DNA from: Gordonia sp. 'Campus'
GTDB lineage: Bacteria; Actinomycetota; Actinomycetes; Mycobacteriales; Mycobacteriaceae
DNA length: 64,000 nucleotides
Reading direction: 5' to 3'
Assembly: GCF_022206305.1 (NCBI RefSeq)
Contig: NZ_JAKOIW010000021.1
Span: 1-64,000, forward strand
In this document: in pieces, positions 8,920 to 18,973 of the stretch
Layout: each line of letters starts with the position of its first letter
Position numbering within the stretch: position 1 is the first letter of the stretch
Translations under genes and position numbers: made by a program
The notes under the pieces: generated by a model
The model's database searches: none
Seen by the model: only the letters and a program-made list of their open reading frames with translations
Told to the model about the DNA's origin: nothing

Positions 8920-9402
8920 GTGCTCGACGCCGTGTTGCGCATCGCGATTCGGTTGGTGCCGTTCGTCGGCCTGGTCGGCGCCGCCGTCACGACGGGCATC
9001 GACGCGCTGACCCCCGGCGGTGACCTCGGTCGGGACCTGCTCGAGAACTCCGTCCTCTGGATGATCGGGGTGCAGGGCTGGATGACGGGTTGCGGGCACA
9101 TGTTCTTCGGTGAGCCGATCGCCGAATCCATCGGATGGCCCGCCAAGACGCCGTGGCAGTGGGAAGTGGGGCTGGCGAGTCTCGCCACCGGTGTATTGGG
9201 CGTCATCGCTTCAGGTTTCGGCGACGAGTTCACCTTGGCCACGATCATCGCGTTCGCGGTCTTCTACCTCGGCGCGGCGGTCGGGCACGTGCGCGAGATG
9301 GTGACACACCGGAACTTCGCACCCGGCAACGCCGGGCCGATCTTCGTCTTCGACGTACTGGTGCCGGTCTATCTGATCGTGTTGTTCGCGGTCGTGACAT
9401 AG
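8920..9402 (+). CDS. Small membrane protein (DUF6790-like)
   Basis: A 160-residue protein with four hydrophobic segments (about 6-25, 40-55, 75-110, 135-160). A Cys-His pair in MTGCGHMFFGEP is striking and is shared by related actinobacterial proteins of unknown function. It starts with GTG 5 bases after the acyl-CoA synthetase stop, so it is probably cotranscribed with it. The family label is from memory and tentative; no function is assigned. Confidence 0.7.
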   Translation: MLDAVLRIAIRLVPFVGLVGAAVTTGIDALTPGGDLGRDLLENSVLWMIGVQGWMTGCGHMFFGEPIAESIGWPAKTPWQWEVGLASLATGVLGVIASGFGDEFTLATIIAFAVFYLGAAVGHVREMVTHRNFAPGNAGPIFVFDVLVPVYLIVLFAVVT

Positions 9403-9416
9403 CGCAGACTTGCCGG

Positions 9417-9881
9417 GTGCATGACGACCAGCACGGCGAACTGCCGACCGACCCGGACGAGCGCCCCCTGCACCTGCGCGTGCACGCGATCGGCTGGGTG
9501 TTCGCGGGCGGCATCCTCGGCACGGGACTGCGTTTCTGGGCCGAGGAGACGTTCCCGTTCGTCGACGGGCAATGGCCCTGGGCGACGTTCGGGGTGAACA
9601 TCACCGGCGCCTTCGTCCTCGGTCTCCTGCTCGAGGCGCTCGCGCGACTCGGTCGGGACGAGGGGGTGCGTCAGCGCATCCGGTTGTTCGGCGGAACGGG
9701 CCTCTGCGGGGCGCTCACGACGTACAGCACGTTCGCGCTCGAGATCACCGAACTCACGCGGGCGTCAGCTGTGGTGACCGCGTTGCTCTACGCGGTCGTC
9801 AGCGTCGTACTCGGTGTCATCGCAGCCGGATGCGGCATCGGGCTCGCGTCGACACTGCCCTCGCGAACGGCCCGCGCATGA
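9417..9881 (+). CDS. crcB: Fluoride efflux channel CrcB, subunit 1
   Basis: A 154-residue Fluc-type fluoride channel subunit with four membrane helices. Family signatures are GTGLRFWAEE near the N-terminus, WATFGVNITGAFVLG, and GGTGLCGALTTYSTFALE, the last holding the TYSTF helix break that lines the fluoride path. The channel acts as an antiparallel dimer in the membrane. Its stop overlaps the start of a second crcB by ATGA, typical of heterodimeric pairs. The GTG at 9417 is the only sensible start close to the family's usual length. Confidence 0.9.
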   Translation: MHDDQHGELPTDPDERPLHLRVHAIGWVFAGGILGTGLRFWAEETFPFVDGQWPWATFGVNITGAFVLGLLLEALARLGRDEGVRQRIRLFGGTGLCGALTTYSTFALEITELTRASAVVTALLYAVVSVVLGVIAAGCGIGLASTLPSRTARA

Positions 9882-10246
9882 TCACCCTCGCAGTCCTGGT
9901 GGCCGGTGCGCTCGGCGCGGTGACCCGCTTCGTCGTCGACGGCTGGTTCAAACAGCGGTGGCCGACGATCACACCGTGGGGGACCTTCGGGATCAACGTG
10001 ACCGGTTCGGCCTTGCTGGGGGTGCTTGCGGGATCGGTGATCTTCCACGGTGCCCCCCATGACCTACAGGCGATACTCGGCACCGGATTCTGCGGCGGTT
10101 ACACGACTTTCAGCACCGCGAGTTTCGAGACGATGCGCCTGACGCAGCAGGGATCGAGAATCCGGGCGGTGCTGTACGCGGTGGGATCGCTGATCGGCGC
10201 GGTGGCCGCATGTGCGGCCGGAATGACGATTGCCTGGGCGATGTGA
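9878..10246 (+). CDS. crcB: Fluoride efflux channel CrcB, subunit 2
   Basis: A 122-residue Fluc subunit of normal family length with four helices. Motifs are GALGAVTRFVVD, WGTFGINVTGSALLG and GFCGGYTTFSTASFE. The ATG overlaps the stop of the first crcB, so the two products are coupled and probably assemble as a heterodimer. Its stop codon lies in the loop of the following terminator hairpin. Confidence 0.92.
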   Translation: MITLAVLVAGALGAVTRFVVDGWFKQRWPTITPWGTFGINVTGSALLGVLAGSVIFHGAPHDLQAILGTGFCGGYTTFSTASFETMRLTQQGSRIRAVLYAVGSLIGAVAACAAGMTIAWAM

Positions 10247-10259
10247 TCGCCCAGGCAAT
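10229..10259. terminator. Bidirectional terminator after crcB
   Basis: A perfect 14-base stem, ATTGCCTGGGCGAT (10229-10242) with ATCGCCCAGGCAAT (10246-10259), closes a 3-base loop. It spans the crcB stop codon and lies 24 bases before the end of the convergent acyl-CoA dehydrogenase gene, so it can end transcription from both sides. Confidence 0.85.
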
Positions 10260-10282
10260 GTCGACAAGCTATCTGTTGTTGC

Positions 10283-11506
10283 TCACTTTAGTTCGGCGCT
10301 GCTCTTGTTCAGCACACGACGCGCGATGATCAGATTCTGGATCTGCTGCGTGCCCTCGAAGATGTCGAGGATCTTCGAGTCGCGGGCCCACTTCTCCACC
10401 AGCAGACGTTCGGAGTAACCGAGCGTGCCGGTCAGCTCGACGACCTTGTTGGTCACGTCGGTGGCGGTGCGGCCGGCCTTGGCCTTCGACATCGACGCCT
10501 CGGTCGAGTTCGGCTGCTTGTTGTCGGCCATCCACGCGGCGCGCATCGTGTGTAGGTACGCGGCCTCGAAATCGGCCTCCATCCGCAGGAATTCGGCTGC
10601 GGCGGCGTGCTGGTCGGCGGCCGGACGGTCGTAGTCCACCTCGATGCCTGCCTCGTCGAGGATGCGGCGCAGTTCCTCGAGTGCGGCGCGCGCGACTCCC
10701 ACGGCCATGCCGGCCACCAGGGGACGGGTGTTGTCGAAGGTCTGCATGACCCCGCCGAACCCCTTCTTGGTGTCGACCTCGGGCGAACCCAGCAGGTTCT
10801 CCTTCGGGATGCGGCAGTTCTCGAAGCGGATCGCCGCGGTGTCGGACACCTTGATGCCGAGCTTGTGCTCGAGGCGTTCCACCGTGACGCCGGGGTGAGT
10901 GCGGGGGACGACGAAACTCTTGATGGCCGCACGGCCCGCGCTCTTGTCGACGGTGGCCCACACGACGATGTGCGTCGCACGGGAACCGGCGGTCACATAG
11001 ATCTTCTCGCCGTTGATGACGTACTCGTCGCCGTCGAGTGTCGCGGTGGTGGAGACCGCGGCCGAGTCGGAGCCGAAGCCGGGTTCGGTGATGGCCATCG
11101 CCGCCCACACCTTGCCGAAGCGTTCGAGCTGCTCGTCGGTGGACACGGCGGCGATCGCCGAGTTGCCGAGACCCTGATACGGGATGCTCAGCATGAGTCC
11201 GACATCGCCCCAGGAGGTTTCGATGACGTTGACGACGGACTGCATGTTGCCGCCGTTGACCACGGCGCCCTCGGCCCGGGGCTTTTCCTTCTTCTGCTGG
11301 CTGCGGCCGCCGTCCGCGCCGGCACCGGCCTGTCCGGTCTCGGACAGACCGTCGTACAGGCTTGCGAGAGTGTCGAGTTCGACGGGGTAGTCGTGCTCGC
11401 GCAGGTCGTACTTGCGAGAGATGGGCCGAAAGATCTCGGCCGCCGCCTGGTGTGCCTGATCGACGGTGACGTGCAGCTTCTTCGGGAGTTCGAGATTGAT
11501 GCTCAT
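10283..11506 (-). CDS. Acyl-CoA dehydrogenase, FadE23-like
   Basis: A 407-residue FAD-dependent acyl-CoA dehydrogenase for the first step of beta-oxidation. The signatures are AITEPGFGSDSAAVSTTA (substrate/FAD loop) and the C-terminal DIFEGTQQIQNLIIARRVL. It carries an unusual charged insert around residues 60-80 (GGRSQQKKEKPRAEG). It lies 31 bases downstream of a second dehydrogenase on the same strand. Order and lengths match fadE24-fadE23 of M. tuberculosis, hence the name. The chain-length preference is unknown. Confidence 0.88.
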   Translation of the reverse strand: MSINLELPKKLHVTVDQAHQAAAEIFRPISRKYDLREHDYPVELDTLASLYDGLSETGQAGAGADGGRSQQKKEKPRAEGAVVNGGNMQSVVNVIETSWGDVGLMLSIPYQGLGNSAIAAVSTDEQLERFGKVWAAMAITEPGFGSDSAAVSTTATLDGDEYVINGEKIYVTAGSRATHIVVWATVDKSAGRAAIKSFVVPRTHPGVTVERLEHKLGIKVSDTAAIRFENCRIPKENLLGSPEVDTKKGFGGVMQTFDNTRPLVAGMAVGVARAALEELRRILDEAGIEVDYDRPAADQHAAAAEFLRMEADFEAAYLHTMRAAWMADNKQPNSTEASMSKAKAGRTATDVTNKVVELTGTLGYSERLLVEKWARDSKILDIFEGTQQIQNLIIARRVLNKSSAELK

Positions 11507-11537
11507 GAGAGGTTCTTTCGCTACGTCGGAGAGCTGG

Positions 11538-12908
11538 TCAGAGGACGACGATGCCTTCGCCGATGCCGGCGCCGCGCAGGTCGCGGTACCAACGCTCGAC
11601 GGGGTGCTCCTTGGTGAAACCGTGGCCGCCGAGCAACTGGACGCCGTCGAGTCCGATCTGCAGACCCTTGTCGATGGTCAGTTTGCGGGCGAGCGCGGCC
11701 TCGCGGGCGAACGACAGGCCCTGCTCGGCACGGGCAGCACCACGCAGCGTGACGAGGCGGATGGAGTCGACCTCGGTGGCCATGGTGGCGACCATGAAGG
11801 CCACCGCCTGGCGGTTGGAGATCGGCTCGCCGAAGGCCTCACGCTCGTTGACGTAGGGGATCACGTAGTCGAGGACGGCACGTGCGGTGCCTGCGGCCAG
11901 CGCCGACCAGCCGAGACGCGAGAGGCGCACGACATCGCGGTAGGCGGCCGCAGCGGCATCGCCCTCACCGCCGACGATGGCGGATGCGGGGACGGCGACG
12001 TCCTGCAGGAGCAGGCGACCCATACCCGCCGCACGGACGCCCATCCCGGGGTCGGCCTCGACGATGAGTCCCTTGGTGTCGGACTCGACGATGAACAGGG
12101 CGGGCTTGCCGTCGAGCTGCGCGCCGACGAGGAACAGTTCCGACGATCCGGCGGCCGGGACGAAGGACTTGACGCCGTTCAGCCGGAAGCCGCTGGGTAC
12201 GCGAGTCGCCTTGGTGCTCAATGCGAATGCGTCGAAGAGGGGACGCGGTTCGGCGATGACGACCGCCGACTGCGGCACGTTCTCACCCGCGTAGTCGGGC
12301 AGGTAGGTGCGCTGTTGCTCGTCGGTGCCGAAGTTGGTGAGCGTGGTCGCCACGCCGCTCGGTGCGAGGAGGGGGAGCGCGAGGCCCATGTCGCCGTAGG
12401 CCATGGCCTCGGCGACCAGCGCGTTGGTGACGACACCACGCTCGGACGCGGCGCCGTCGAACTCCTCGGGGACGTTGATCATCGTGATGCCGAGTTCGGC
12501 GGACCGCTTGACCAGGTCCTCCGGGGCCGCAGCGGCGGCGTCGGCATCGTGGGCCGCCGGTCGCAGGATCTCGGTGGCGAATTCCTTCACCGTCTCGGCG
12601 ATCATCTGCTGTTCGTCGTCGGGGGTGAGGTTGAAGTAATCCTTGGGGGCGCTGGTCAGACGCTTGGCCTCACCCGACCCGCCGCCCTGGGCCGCCTTGA
12701 ACGCGCGGTTGGCGGCCCCGAGAGTCTGGAAGCCGGTCTTGGTGCCCTGGTACGCGATTCGATTGATGGGCTCACGGATGTTGTACTTCTCGGCGAACTC
12801 GGAGCCCGTGACGGTGGTCAGGACACGCATCGCCGTTCCGATGAAGCTGCGCGGGTGAGGGTTGCGGCCCACTGCGGAGGTGTCGCGCGGTTCGGTGTGA
12901 GTTGTCAT
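11538..12908 (-). CDS. Acyl-CoA dehydrogenase, FadE24-like
   Basis: A 456-residue acyl-CoA dehydrogenase homologue. The N-terminal helical domain starts after a 60-residue leader. The C-terminus has DGVQLLGGHGFTKEHPVERWYRDLR, the dehydrogenase signature. It is first in a two-gene operon with the FadE23-like gene, and such pairs often form heteromeric enzymes. The start is the internal ATG after GGTGATC; 15 more codons are open upstream. Two strong operator-like repeats precede it, so the operon is probably repressed by a TetR-type protein encoded elsewhere. Confidence 0.87.
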   Translation of the reverse strand: MTTHTEPRDTSAVGRNPHPRSFIGTAMRVLTTVTGSEFAEKYNIREPINRIAYQGTKTGFQTLGAANRAFKAAQGGGSGEAKRLTSAPKDYFNLTPDDEQQMIAETVKEFATEILRPAAHDADAAAAAPEDLVKRSAELGITMINVPEEFDGAASERGVVTNALVAEAMAYGDMGLALPLLAPSGVATTLTNFGTDEQQRTYLPDYAGENVPQSAVVIAEPRPLFDAFALSTKATRVPSGFRLNGVKSFVPAAGSSELFLVGAQLDGKPALFIVESDTKGLIVEADPGMGVRAAGMGRLLLQDVAVPASAIVGGEGDAAAAAYRDVVRLSRLGWSALAAGTARAVLDYVIPYVNEREAFGEPISNRQAVAFMVATMATEVDSIRLVTLRGAARAEQGLSFAREAALARKLTIDKGLQIGLDGVQLLGGHGFTKEHPVERWYRDLRGAGIGEGIVVL

Positions 12909-12988
12909 GATCACCAGCCGTTTCTTCGGAGTCGCCCGGTCGGGGCTCTGCATGGATCTGGATGTGGAAGGGGTGTGTTCAGACCGAT

Positions 12989-13027
12989 CTTACTCGGTGG
13001 TAAGTCCATACCTTACTGCTGAGTAAG
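12989..13027. promoter_or_regulatory. Double operator upstream of the fadE operon
   Basis: Two 16-base inverted repeats share the frame CTTACT-N5-GTAAG: CTTACTCGGTGGTAAG (12989-13004) and CTTACTGCTGAGTAAG (13012-13027). Their centres are 23 bases apart, and they lie 80-120 bases before the fadE24-like ATG. The arms and spacing suit a TetR-type dimer pair. Identity of the regulator is unknown. Confidence 0.65.
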
Positions 13028-13072
13028 AAGTTTGTCACGCACTTGTCCGACGCCGCGGCGCGGGGTACCCGC

Positions 13073-13084
13073 TAGGCTGGCCAC
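13073..13084 (+). promoter_or_regulatory. Leaderless promoter -10 (TAGGCT)
   Basis: TAGGCT at 13073-13078 fits the actinobacterial -10 pattern TANNNT and is followed by exactly 6 bases before the ATG at 13085. Transcription would begin on the A of the start codon. No ribosome binding site is present, which agrees with a leaderless message. Confidence 0.55.
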
Positions 13085-13543
13085 ATGTCCGTCGAACAGC
13101 GCTCCCACCTGGGCTTATCGTCCACCCAAGTCGTGGGTGCGACGACGGTTGCCGTGGTCGGCGCAGCCGCCTTGGGCGCCGCGGCGATCTTCACCCCGGC
13201 GGGGGTGGCGAGTGGCCCACAGGTGTGCCCGTTCGCGGCGATGACCGGCCTGCCTTGTCCCGGGTGCGGTCTCACCAGGAGTTGGGTCGCGTTCATGCAC
13301 GGCGATGTCGGCGCCGCGTTCACGTTCAACGTCTTCGGACCGCTGCTCCTGGTGCTGACGGCTGTCACTGTCGTCGCGGCGATCGTCACGCTGGCCCGTC
13401 GGCGTGAAACCCCGCTCAAGGGCTGGCGCGACATCGTGCTCGGGCCGGCCGGTGCCGTCCTCCTGGGAGTGTGGCTCACCTACGGGCTGCTACGGATCGT
13501 CGACGCGGCGTCGGGCTGGGGGTTCTTCCCGCTCGTCGTGTGA
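13085..13543 (+). CDS. DUF2752 membrane protein
   Basis: A 152-residue membrane protein with three or four hydrophobic segments. The DUF2752 signature is complete: CPFAAMTGLPCPGCGLTRS, with three Cys and a following Arg. The family is uncharacterised and occurs widely in actinobacteria. The gene starts at a probable leaderless promoter. It is followed 17 bases later by the MBL-fold hydrolase and may be cotranscribed. Confidence 0.88.
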   Translation: MSVEQRSHLGLSSTQVVGATTVAVVGAAALGAAAIFTPAGVASGPQVCPFAAMTGLPCPGCGLTRSWVAFMHGDVGAAFTFNVFGPLLLVLTAVTVVAAIVTLARRRETPLKGWRDIVLGPAGAVLLGVWLTYGLLRIVDAASGWGFFPLVV

Positions 13544-13560
13544 GAGGGCAGAGTGGACGT

Positions 13561-14220
13561 ATGCAGATCACCCATTTCGGCCACTCCTGTCTGCTCGTCG
13601 AGATCGACGGCACCAAGGTGCTCTTCGATCCGGGCAATTTCTCACACGGCTTCGAGGGTCTGAGCGGGCTCGACGCCATCCTGATCACCCATCAGCACCC
13701 CGACCACTGCGATGTCGCCAAGCTGCCCGACCTGGTCGCCGCGAATCCCGACGCGATCCTCTACGCGGACCCGCAGACGACGGGTCAGCTCAACGGCGAC
13801 GACGTCGCCGGGAGGTGGACGGCCGCCCGTAGCGGCGATCAGATCGAGATCGGCGCGCTCACCGCGAGGTTCACCGGTGGCCGGCACGCGGTGATCCACC
13901 CGGAGATCCCGGTCGTCGACAACGTCGCGTACATCCTCGGCACCGCCGAGAAGCCGGGGCAGTTCATGCACCCAGGAGACTCCTTCTACATCCCCTTCGA
14001 AGACGTCGACGTCCTCGCGCTGCCGTCCGCCGCGCCCTGGATGAAACTCAGCGAGTCCGTGGACTACTTACGTGCGATGGCCCCCCGCGTCGCGGTGCCC
14101 ATCCACCAGGCGATCCTCTCCGATGCGGGCAGTGGCATCCACTACGGCCGGCTGGCCGACATGAAGGACGCGGCAACCGAGTTCACGGTGCTGGACACAG
14201 AGAGCGCGACGGAGGTCTGA
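13561..14220 (+). CDS. MBL-fold metal-dependent hydrolase (UlaG-like)
   Basis: A 219-residue metallo-beta-lactamase-fold protein. The metal motif is THQHPDHCD (HxHxDH), with further ligands probably in GGRHAVIHPEIP and MHPGDSFYIP. The length and the opening ITHFGHSCLLVEIDGTKVLFDPG match the UlaG-like hydrolases. The substrate is unknown. The ATG at 13561 is preferred because the fold begins at once; 30 further open codons upstream overlap the DUF2752 gene. Confidence 0.87.
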   Translation: MQITHFGHSCLLVEIDGTKVLFDPGNFSHGFEGLSGLDAILITHQHPDHCDVAKLPDLVAANPDAILYADPQTTGQLNGDDVAGRWTAARSGDQIEIGALTARFTGGRHAVIHPEIPVVDNVAYILGTAEKPGQFMHPGDSFYIPFEDVDVLALPSAAPWMKLSESVDYLRAMAPRVAVPIHQAILSDAGSGIHYGRLADMKDAATEFTVLDTESATEV

Positions 14221-14224
14221 AGCC

Positions 14225-15121
14225 TCAGGCGCGTAGCGCGCCGAGCACCTCGTCGTGCAGCAGCCCGTTGCTGGCGACCGCGCTGCCGCCCGACGGTCCG
14301 GGTGTCCCGTCGAGTGCGGTGAAGCGGCCCCCGGCCTCGCGGACGAGGATGTCGAGCGGCGCCAGGTCCCACAGGGACACCTCCGGCTCGGCGGTGACGT
14401 CGACCGCGCCCTCGGCAACGAGGCAGTAGTTGAAGAAGTCGCCGTACCCGCGGACGCGCCACACGCGGTCGGTGAGGTCGATGAACTGATCGCGCACCCC
14501 GCGGTCGGCCCAGCCGGAGAGGCTCGAGAACGCAAGGCTGGCCGCACCGAGGTCGGCGACCCCCGACACCGACAGACGCCGCACGTCCTGGTCGTCGAAG
14601 CGGGTGTGGGCGCCGAGACCCGTTGCGGCCCACCAGCGTCGGCGAAGTGCGGGTGCCGACACGACGCCGACGACAGGCACGCCGTCGATCAGCAACGCGA
14701 TCAGGGTCGCCCACACGGGCACCCCGCGGACGAAGTTCTTGGTTCCGTCGATGGGGTCGACGACCCACTGCCGGCCGGTGAGCGCGGCATCGCCGCCGAA
14801 CTCCTCGCCGAGCACGGTGTCGCCCGGGCGGCGGGCCGAGAGTCGTTCGCGGATAAGCGTTTCGCAGGCCAGGTCGGCGTCGGAGACCGGCGTCAGGTCG
14901 GGTTTGTCCTCGACCCTCAGGTCCACCGCCCCGAATCGGTCCATGGTCAGCGCGTCGGCGGAATCGGCCAGCGACAGCGCGAGTTCGACGTCATCGCTGA
15001 ACGTCACCGCCGTGCCGGGGCTCGACGGGCCTGTGTTCGACGGGCCTGTGTTCGACGGGCCGGGGTTCGACGGGCCGGGGTTGGACGGACCGGAGTTCAA
15101 CGGACCGGGGGGTACGGACAT
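14225..15121 (-). CDS. hisN: Inositol-monophosphatase-family phosphatase, histidinol-phosphatase-like
   Basis: A 298-residue Mg-dependent phosphatase. Motifs are GEEFGG, the catalytic [15 protein letters not shown] (metal-binding DPIDGT), and the C-terminal [17 protein letters not shown]. The sequence resembles M. tuberculosis Rv3137, assigned as histidinol-phosphatase HisN, so it may act in histidine synthesis; inositol monophosphatase activity is the alternative. The first 30 residues are a low-complexity tract of Gly-Pro-Ser-Asn repeats not needed for the fold, encoded by a 15-base tandem repeat. The start shares its promoter with the divergent membrane gene. Confidence 0.8.
   Translation of the reverse strand: MSVPPGPLNSGPSNPGPSNPGPSNTGPSNTGPSSPGTAVTFSDDVELALSLADSADALTMDRFGAVDLRVEDKPDLTPVSDADLACETLIRERLSARRPGDTVLGEEFGGDAALTGRQWVVDPIDGTKNFVRGVPVWATLIALLIDGVPVVGVVSAPALRRRWWAATGLGAHTRFDDQDVRRLSVSGVADLGAASLAFSSLSGWADRGVRDQFIDLTDRVWRVRGYGDFFNYCLVAEGAVDVTAEPEVSLWDLAPLDILVREAGGRFTALDGTPGPSGGSAVASNGLLHDEVLGALRA
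15020..15109. repeat. 15-base tandem repeat, six copies
   Basis: Six units of 15 bases run back to back, of the form GTTCGACGGGCCTGT with GGGCCGG and GGACCGG variants. They encode the [10 protein letters not shown] repeats at the N-terminus of the HisN-like protein. Because the unit is a multiple of three, copy-number change would lengthen or shorten the protein without breaking the frame. Confidence 0.9.
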
Positions 15122-15127
15122 GCCCGG

Positions 15128-15134
15128 TAGGGTA
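15128..15134. promoter_or_regulatory. Overlapping divergent -10 elements
   Basis: TAGGGT on the plus strand (15128-15133) lies 7 bases before the ATG at 15141. On the minus strand TACCCT (15134-15129) lies 7 bases before the hisN-like ATG (15121). The same seven base pairs therefore serve as both -10 elements, with both genes leaderless or nearly so. Confidence 0.5.
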
Positions 15135-15140
15135 GCCGTC

Positions 15141-15533
15141 ATGTGGCTCACCGTGACGTTCACCCTGTTGATCGCCGCGCTCGTGGTGGCGCTCGTCGTC
15201 CAGTGGCAACGCGGGCGCAACCCGCAACCGCTGTCGGCGGCCAAGGCGTCCCAGTTCGTCCAGGGCACGTTCACGATCGTCGGGGTCTCCGACCGAGACG
15301 ATGAACCCGCCCACAGTGCGGCCGACAAGAACGGTCAGCGCTTCTGCACCATCTCGGGGACGATCGTCGGGCCCGAGACGAGTCCGACCGACGTCTACGG
15401 GACGCTGGTCCTCGGCGCGGGCGACCCGTGGCCGCAGATCGGCGACGATCTGCCGGTTCTCTACAAGCCGAACAAGGCCGCGACGTCGTGGCGATTCGGC
15501 GTGATGCCCGAGCCCGGCCCCGATCCTCTCTGA
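15141..15533 (+). CDS. Small membrane-anchored protein of unknown function
   Basis: A 130-residue protein with one N-terminal membrane helix (about 3-25) and a soluble domain of about 95 residues. It contains [20 protein letters not shown] and [19 protein letters not shown], which resemble conserved short proteins next to prfB in related genera. I do not recognise a named family. An alternative ATG at 15120 overlaps the divergent hisN-like start and is less likely. It lies 43 bases before prfB. Confidence 0.7.
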   Translation: MWLTVTFTLLIAALVVALVVQWQRGRNPQPLSAAKASQFVQGTFTIVGVSDRDDEPAHSAADKNGQRFCTISGTIVGPETSPTDVYGTLVLGAGDPWPQIGDDLPVLYKPNKAATSWRFGVMPEPGPDPL

Positions 15534-15576
15534 TCCGCGGCCGCTCGGGGGCGGACTGTCGGTACTCTGGATAACC

Positions 15577-16691
<1,115 letters not shown>

Positions 16692-16692
<1 letters not shown>

Positions 16693-17645
16693 TGGCATCC
16701 TCCGGACATCTGTGGCTCGCTGCTGCGCCGAGCCCGACCGAACAGCTCGTCAGCCGGGTCTACGTCTGGCTCGCGACCAACGGGCTCGAGATCGTCATCT
16801 GGATCCTCGGCGCGGTCCTGCTCGCCCGACTGATCCGCTGGGGTGCCGACAAGTACGCCTCGCGGGTGGAGTCCCGCTTCTCCACGAGCGACCTGATCGT
16901 GCAGACCGAGGACGCCAAGCATCGTCGTGCCCTGGTCGACGTCGTCGCGTGGACGCTCATCGTCGTCATCGCCATCATCGTCATCGTCCACTCGCTGTCG
17001 GTGTTCGGCATCCCGCTGAGCGGCCTGACCGGTCCCACCGCGGTGATCGGTGCCGCACTCGGCTTCGGCGCGCAGCGCATCGTCCAGGACATCCTGGCCG
17101 GCTTCTTCGTGGTCGCGGAGAAACAGTACGGATACGGCGACGTGGTCAACCTGACCGTCACGGGCAATGCACCGGCCGAGGGCACCGTCGAGGACGTGAC
17201 GCTCCGCGTGACCAAGCTGCGCACCGCCGAGGGCGAGGTGATCACCGTGCCCAACGGTCAGATCGTCAAGGCCACCAACCTGTCCAAGGACTGGGCGCGG
17301 GCCGTCGTCGACGTCCCGATCCCCTCGGAGGCCGACATCGGGCTGGTCAACGAGACGCTCGACCGCGTCGGACACGAGTTCTACGCGCTGCCGCAGTGGC
17401 ATGACCTGCTCCTGGACGCGCCGTCGTCACTGGGCGTCATCAACCTCGAACTCGACTCGATCACCGTGCGGATGGTCACCCGGACCCTGCCGGGCAAACA
17501 GTTCGAGGTCGGTCGCGCCCTCCGCGTGCACATCATCCGGGCGCTCGCCCGCGAGGGCATCAACGTGGCCGCGCGCGACGTCCGGGCCGCCGGTGGACCG
17601 CCTGCGACGCACGCGGACCAGGGCAACCGGGACGGGGGCGAATGA
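16692..17645 (+). CDS. mscS: Small-conductance mechanosensitive channel MscS family
   Basis: A 317-residue MscS-like channel that opens under membrane tension to release solutes. Helices lie near residues 28-50, 80-105 and 112-140. The pore helix and beta domain show GFGAQRIVQDILAGFFVVAE and VPNGQIVKATNLSK. The ATG overlaps the prfB stop (TGATG), so translation is coupled. It matches the position of Rv3104c in M. tuberculosis. Confidence 0.92.
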
Positions 17646-18196
17646 TGGCAGATTCAGCGAACTCTCCGGGCCGGCATCGCCCGGGTCCAGACGACACGGG
17701 TCCGATCCAAGCGGGCGGCGACGACGCCACGCAGGTGATCCCTACCCAAGGGGTCCCGCCGCAGCACCCGGCTCCCGACGAGGGACAGGCGGACACCGAG
17801 GGCAGACGCCGCGACTGGCGCCACATCGCGCGGACCAGGGCTCGCACCAGCACGGTCTTGCTCGTGGGCGTGTTCCTGTTGTGTTGCGTGCTGTACGGAT
17901 ACACCTCACAGCGTTACGGCATCGTCGACCCGCCGGCTCGGCCCGCGCCGAAGTCGACGACGCAGACGGTCGAGCCGTCCTACGAAGCCCCGTCGTCGAC
18001 CTTCTCCTCGACCACCGAGGAGTCGTCGTCGACGACAGATACGAGCAGCGGGGTCGACGGCACCGAGGGCACGTCGGGGACCGATTCCCAGGTCCCGACG
18101 ACGACCACCACGCGGCCGACCGTTCCGGGCCTGCCGAACATCCCGATCCCCGGTTTCGGCGGACAGACCCCGACCACCACGGTTCCGACACGCTGA
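17642..18196 (+). CDS. Proline/threonine-rich single-pass membrane protein
   Basis: A 184-residue protein with a charged N-terminal tail (about 1-68), one membrane helix (about 70-89), and an extracytoplasmic Ser/Thr/Pro-rich region ending in TPTTTVPTR. The low-complexity outer part is typical of cell-wall-spanning or glycosylated linkers. The start overlaps the mscS stop by ATGA. The same kind of protein sits at this position in M. tuberculosis (Rv3103c). Function is unknown; a link to the FtsEX system is inferred only from gene order. Confidence 0.85.
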   Translation: MMADSANSPGRHRPGPDDTGPIQAGGDDATQVIPTQGVPPQHPAPDEGQADTEGRRRDWRHIARTRARTSTVLLVGVFLLCCVLYGYTSQRYGIVDPPARPAPKSTTQTVEPSYEAPSSTFSSTTEESSSTTDTSSGVDGTEGTSGTDSQVPTTTTTRPTVPGLPNIPIPGFGGQTPTTTVPTR

Positions 18197-18286
18197 GGGC
18201 CGCTGTCGCCGCAGGTCAGCGGTGTCCAGACGGCTGAGTGTCGTGCCTGAACGGACTCTCAGGCGCCGTCGTTACACTGGCACATC

Positions 18287-18973
18287 GTGATCAAGCTGGA
18301 GAACGTCACGATGCAGTACAAGGCGTCCAGTCGACCGGCTCTCAAAGAGCTGAGCCTGGAGGTCGACAAGGGGGAGTTCGCCTTCCTGATCGGTCCGTCG
18401 GGATCGGGAAAGTCGACGTTCTTCCGTCTCCTGCTCAAGGAGGACCGCCCGACGAGCGGCGATGTGTACGTCGGTGAGTTCCACGTCAACCGGCTGCGCG
18501 CTCGTACGGTTCCCAAGCTGCGTCAGTCCATCGGCTGTGTGTTCCAGGACTTCCGGCTGCTGCAGAAGAAGACGGTCGCGGAGAACGTGGCCTTCGCGCT
18601 CGAGGTGATCGGGCGCCCGCGGTCGACGATTCAGCGTGTCGTTCCCGAGGTGCTCGAGTACGTCGGGTTGGAGGGCAAGCACGATCGGATGCCCACCGAG
18701 CTGTCGGGTGGTGAGATGCAGCGCGTCGCGATCGCCCGGGCGATCGTCAACCGGCCGCTGGTCCTGCTCGCCGACGAGCCGACGGGCAACCTCGACCCCG
18801 AGACCAGCGAGGAGATCGTCGACGTCCTCGACCGGGTCAATCGCCGCGGCACCACGGTCATCATGGCCACCCACGATCGTCACATCGTCGACGCGATGCG
18901 CCGTCGTGTCCTCGAGTTCGACAACGGGCAGCTCGTGCGCAACGACCCGCAGGGTGTGTACGGGATCGGCTGA
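18287..18973 (+). CDS. ftsE: Cell division ATP-binding protein FtsE
   Basis: A 228-residue ABC ATPase that works with FtsX to activate peptidoglycan hydrolases at the septum. It has Walker [10 protein letters not shown], signature LSGGEMQR, and Walker B VLLADEP followed by TGNLDPETS. The Q-loop lies in CVFQDFRLL. It starts with GTG. TACACT at 18273-18278 lies 8 bases before the start and may be a -10 element of a short-leader promoter. FtsX follows 73 bases later. Confidence 0.97.
   Translation: MIKLENVTMQYKASSRPALKELSLEVDKGEFAFLIGPSGSGKSTFFRLLLKEDRPTSGDVYVGEFHVNRLRARTVPKLRQSIGCVFQDFRLLQKKTVAENVAFALEVIGRPRSTIQRVVPEVLEYVGLEGKHDRMPTELSGGEMQRVAIARAIVNRPLVLLADEPTGNLDPETSEEIVDVLDRVNRRGTTVIMATHDRHIVDAMRRRVLEFDNGQLVRNDPQGVYGIG

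Noticed and set aside
9403-9416. Fluoride riboswitch before crcB
   Set aside because: The gap is only 14 bases, and no riboswitch consensus was seen before the upstream genes either.
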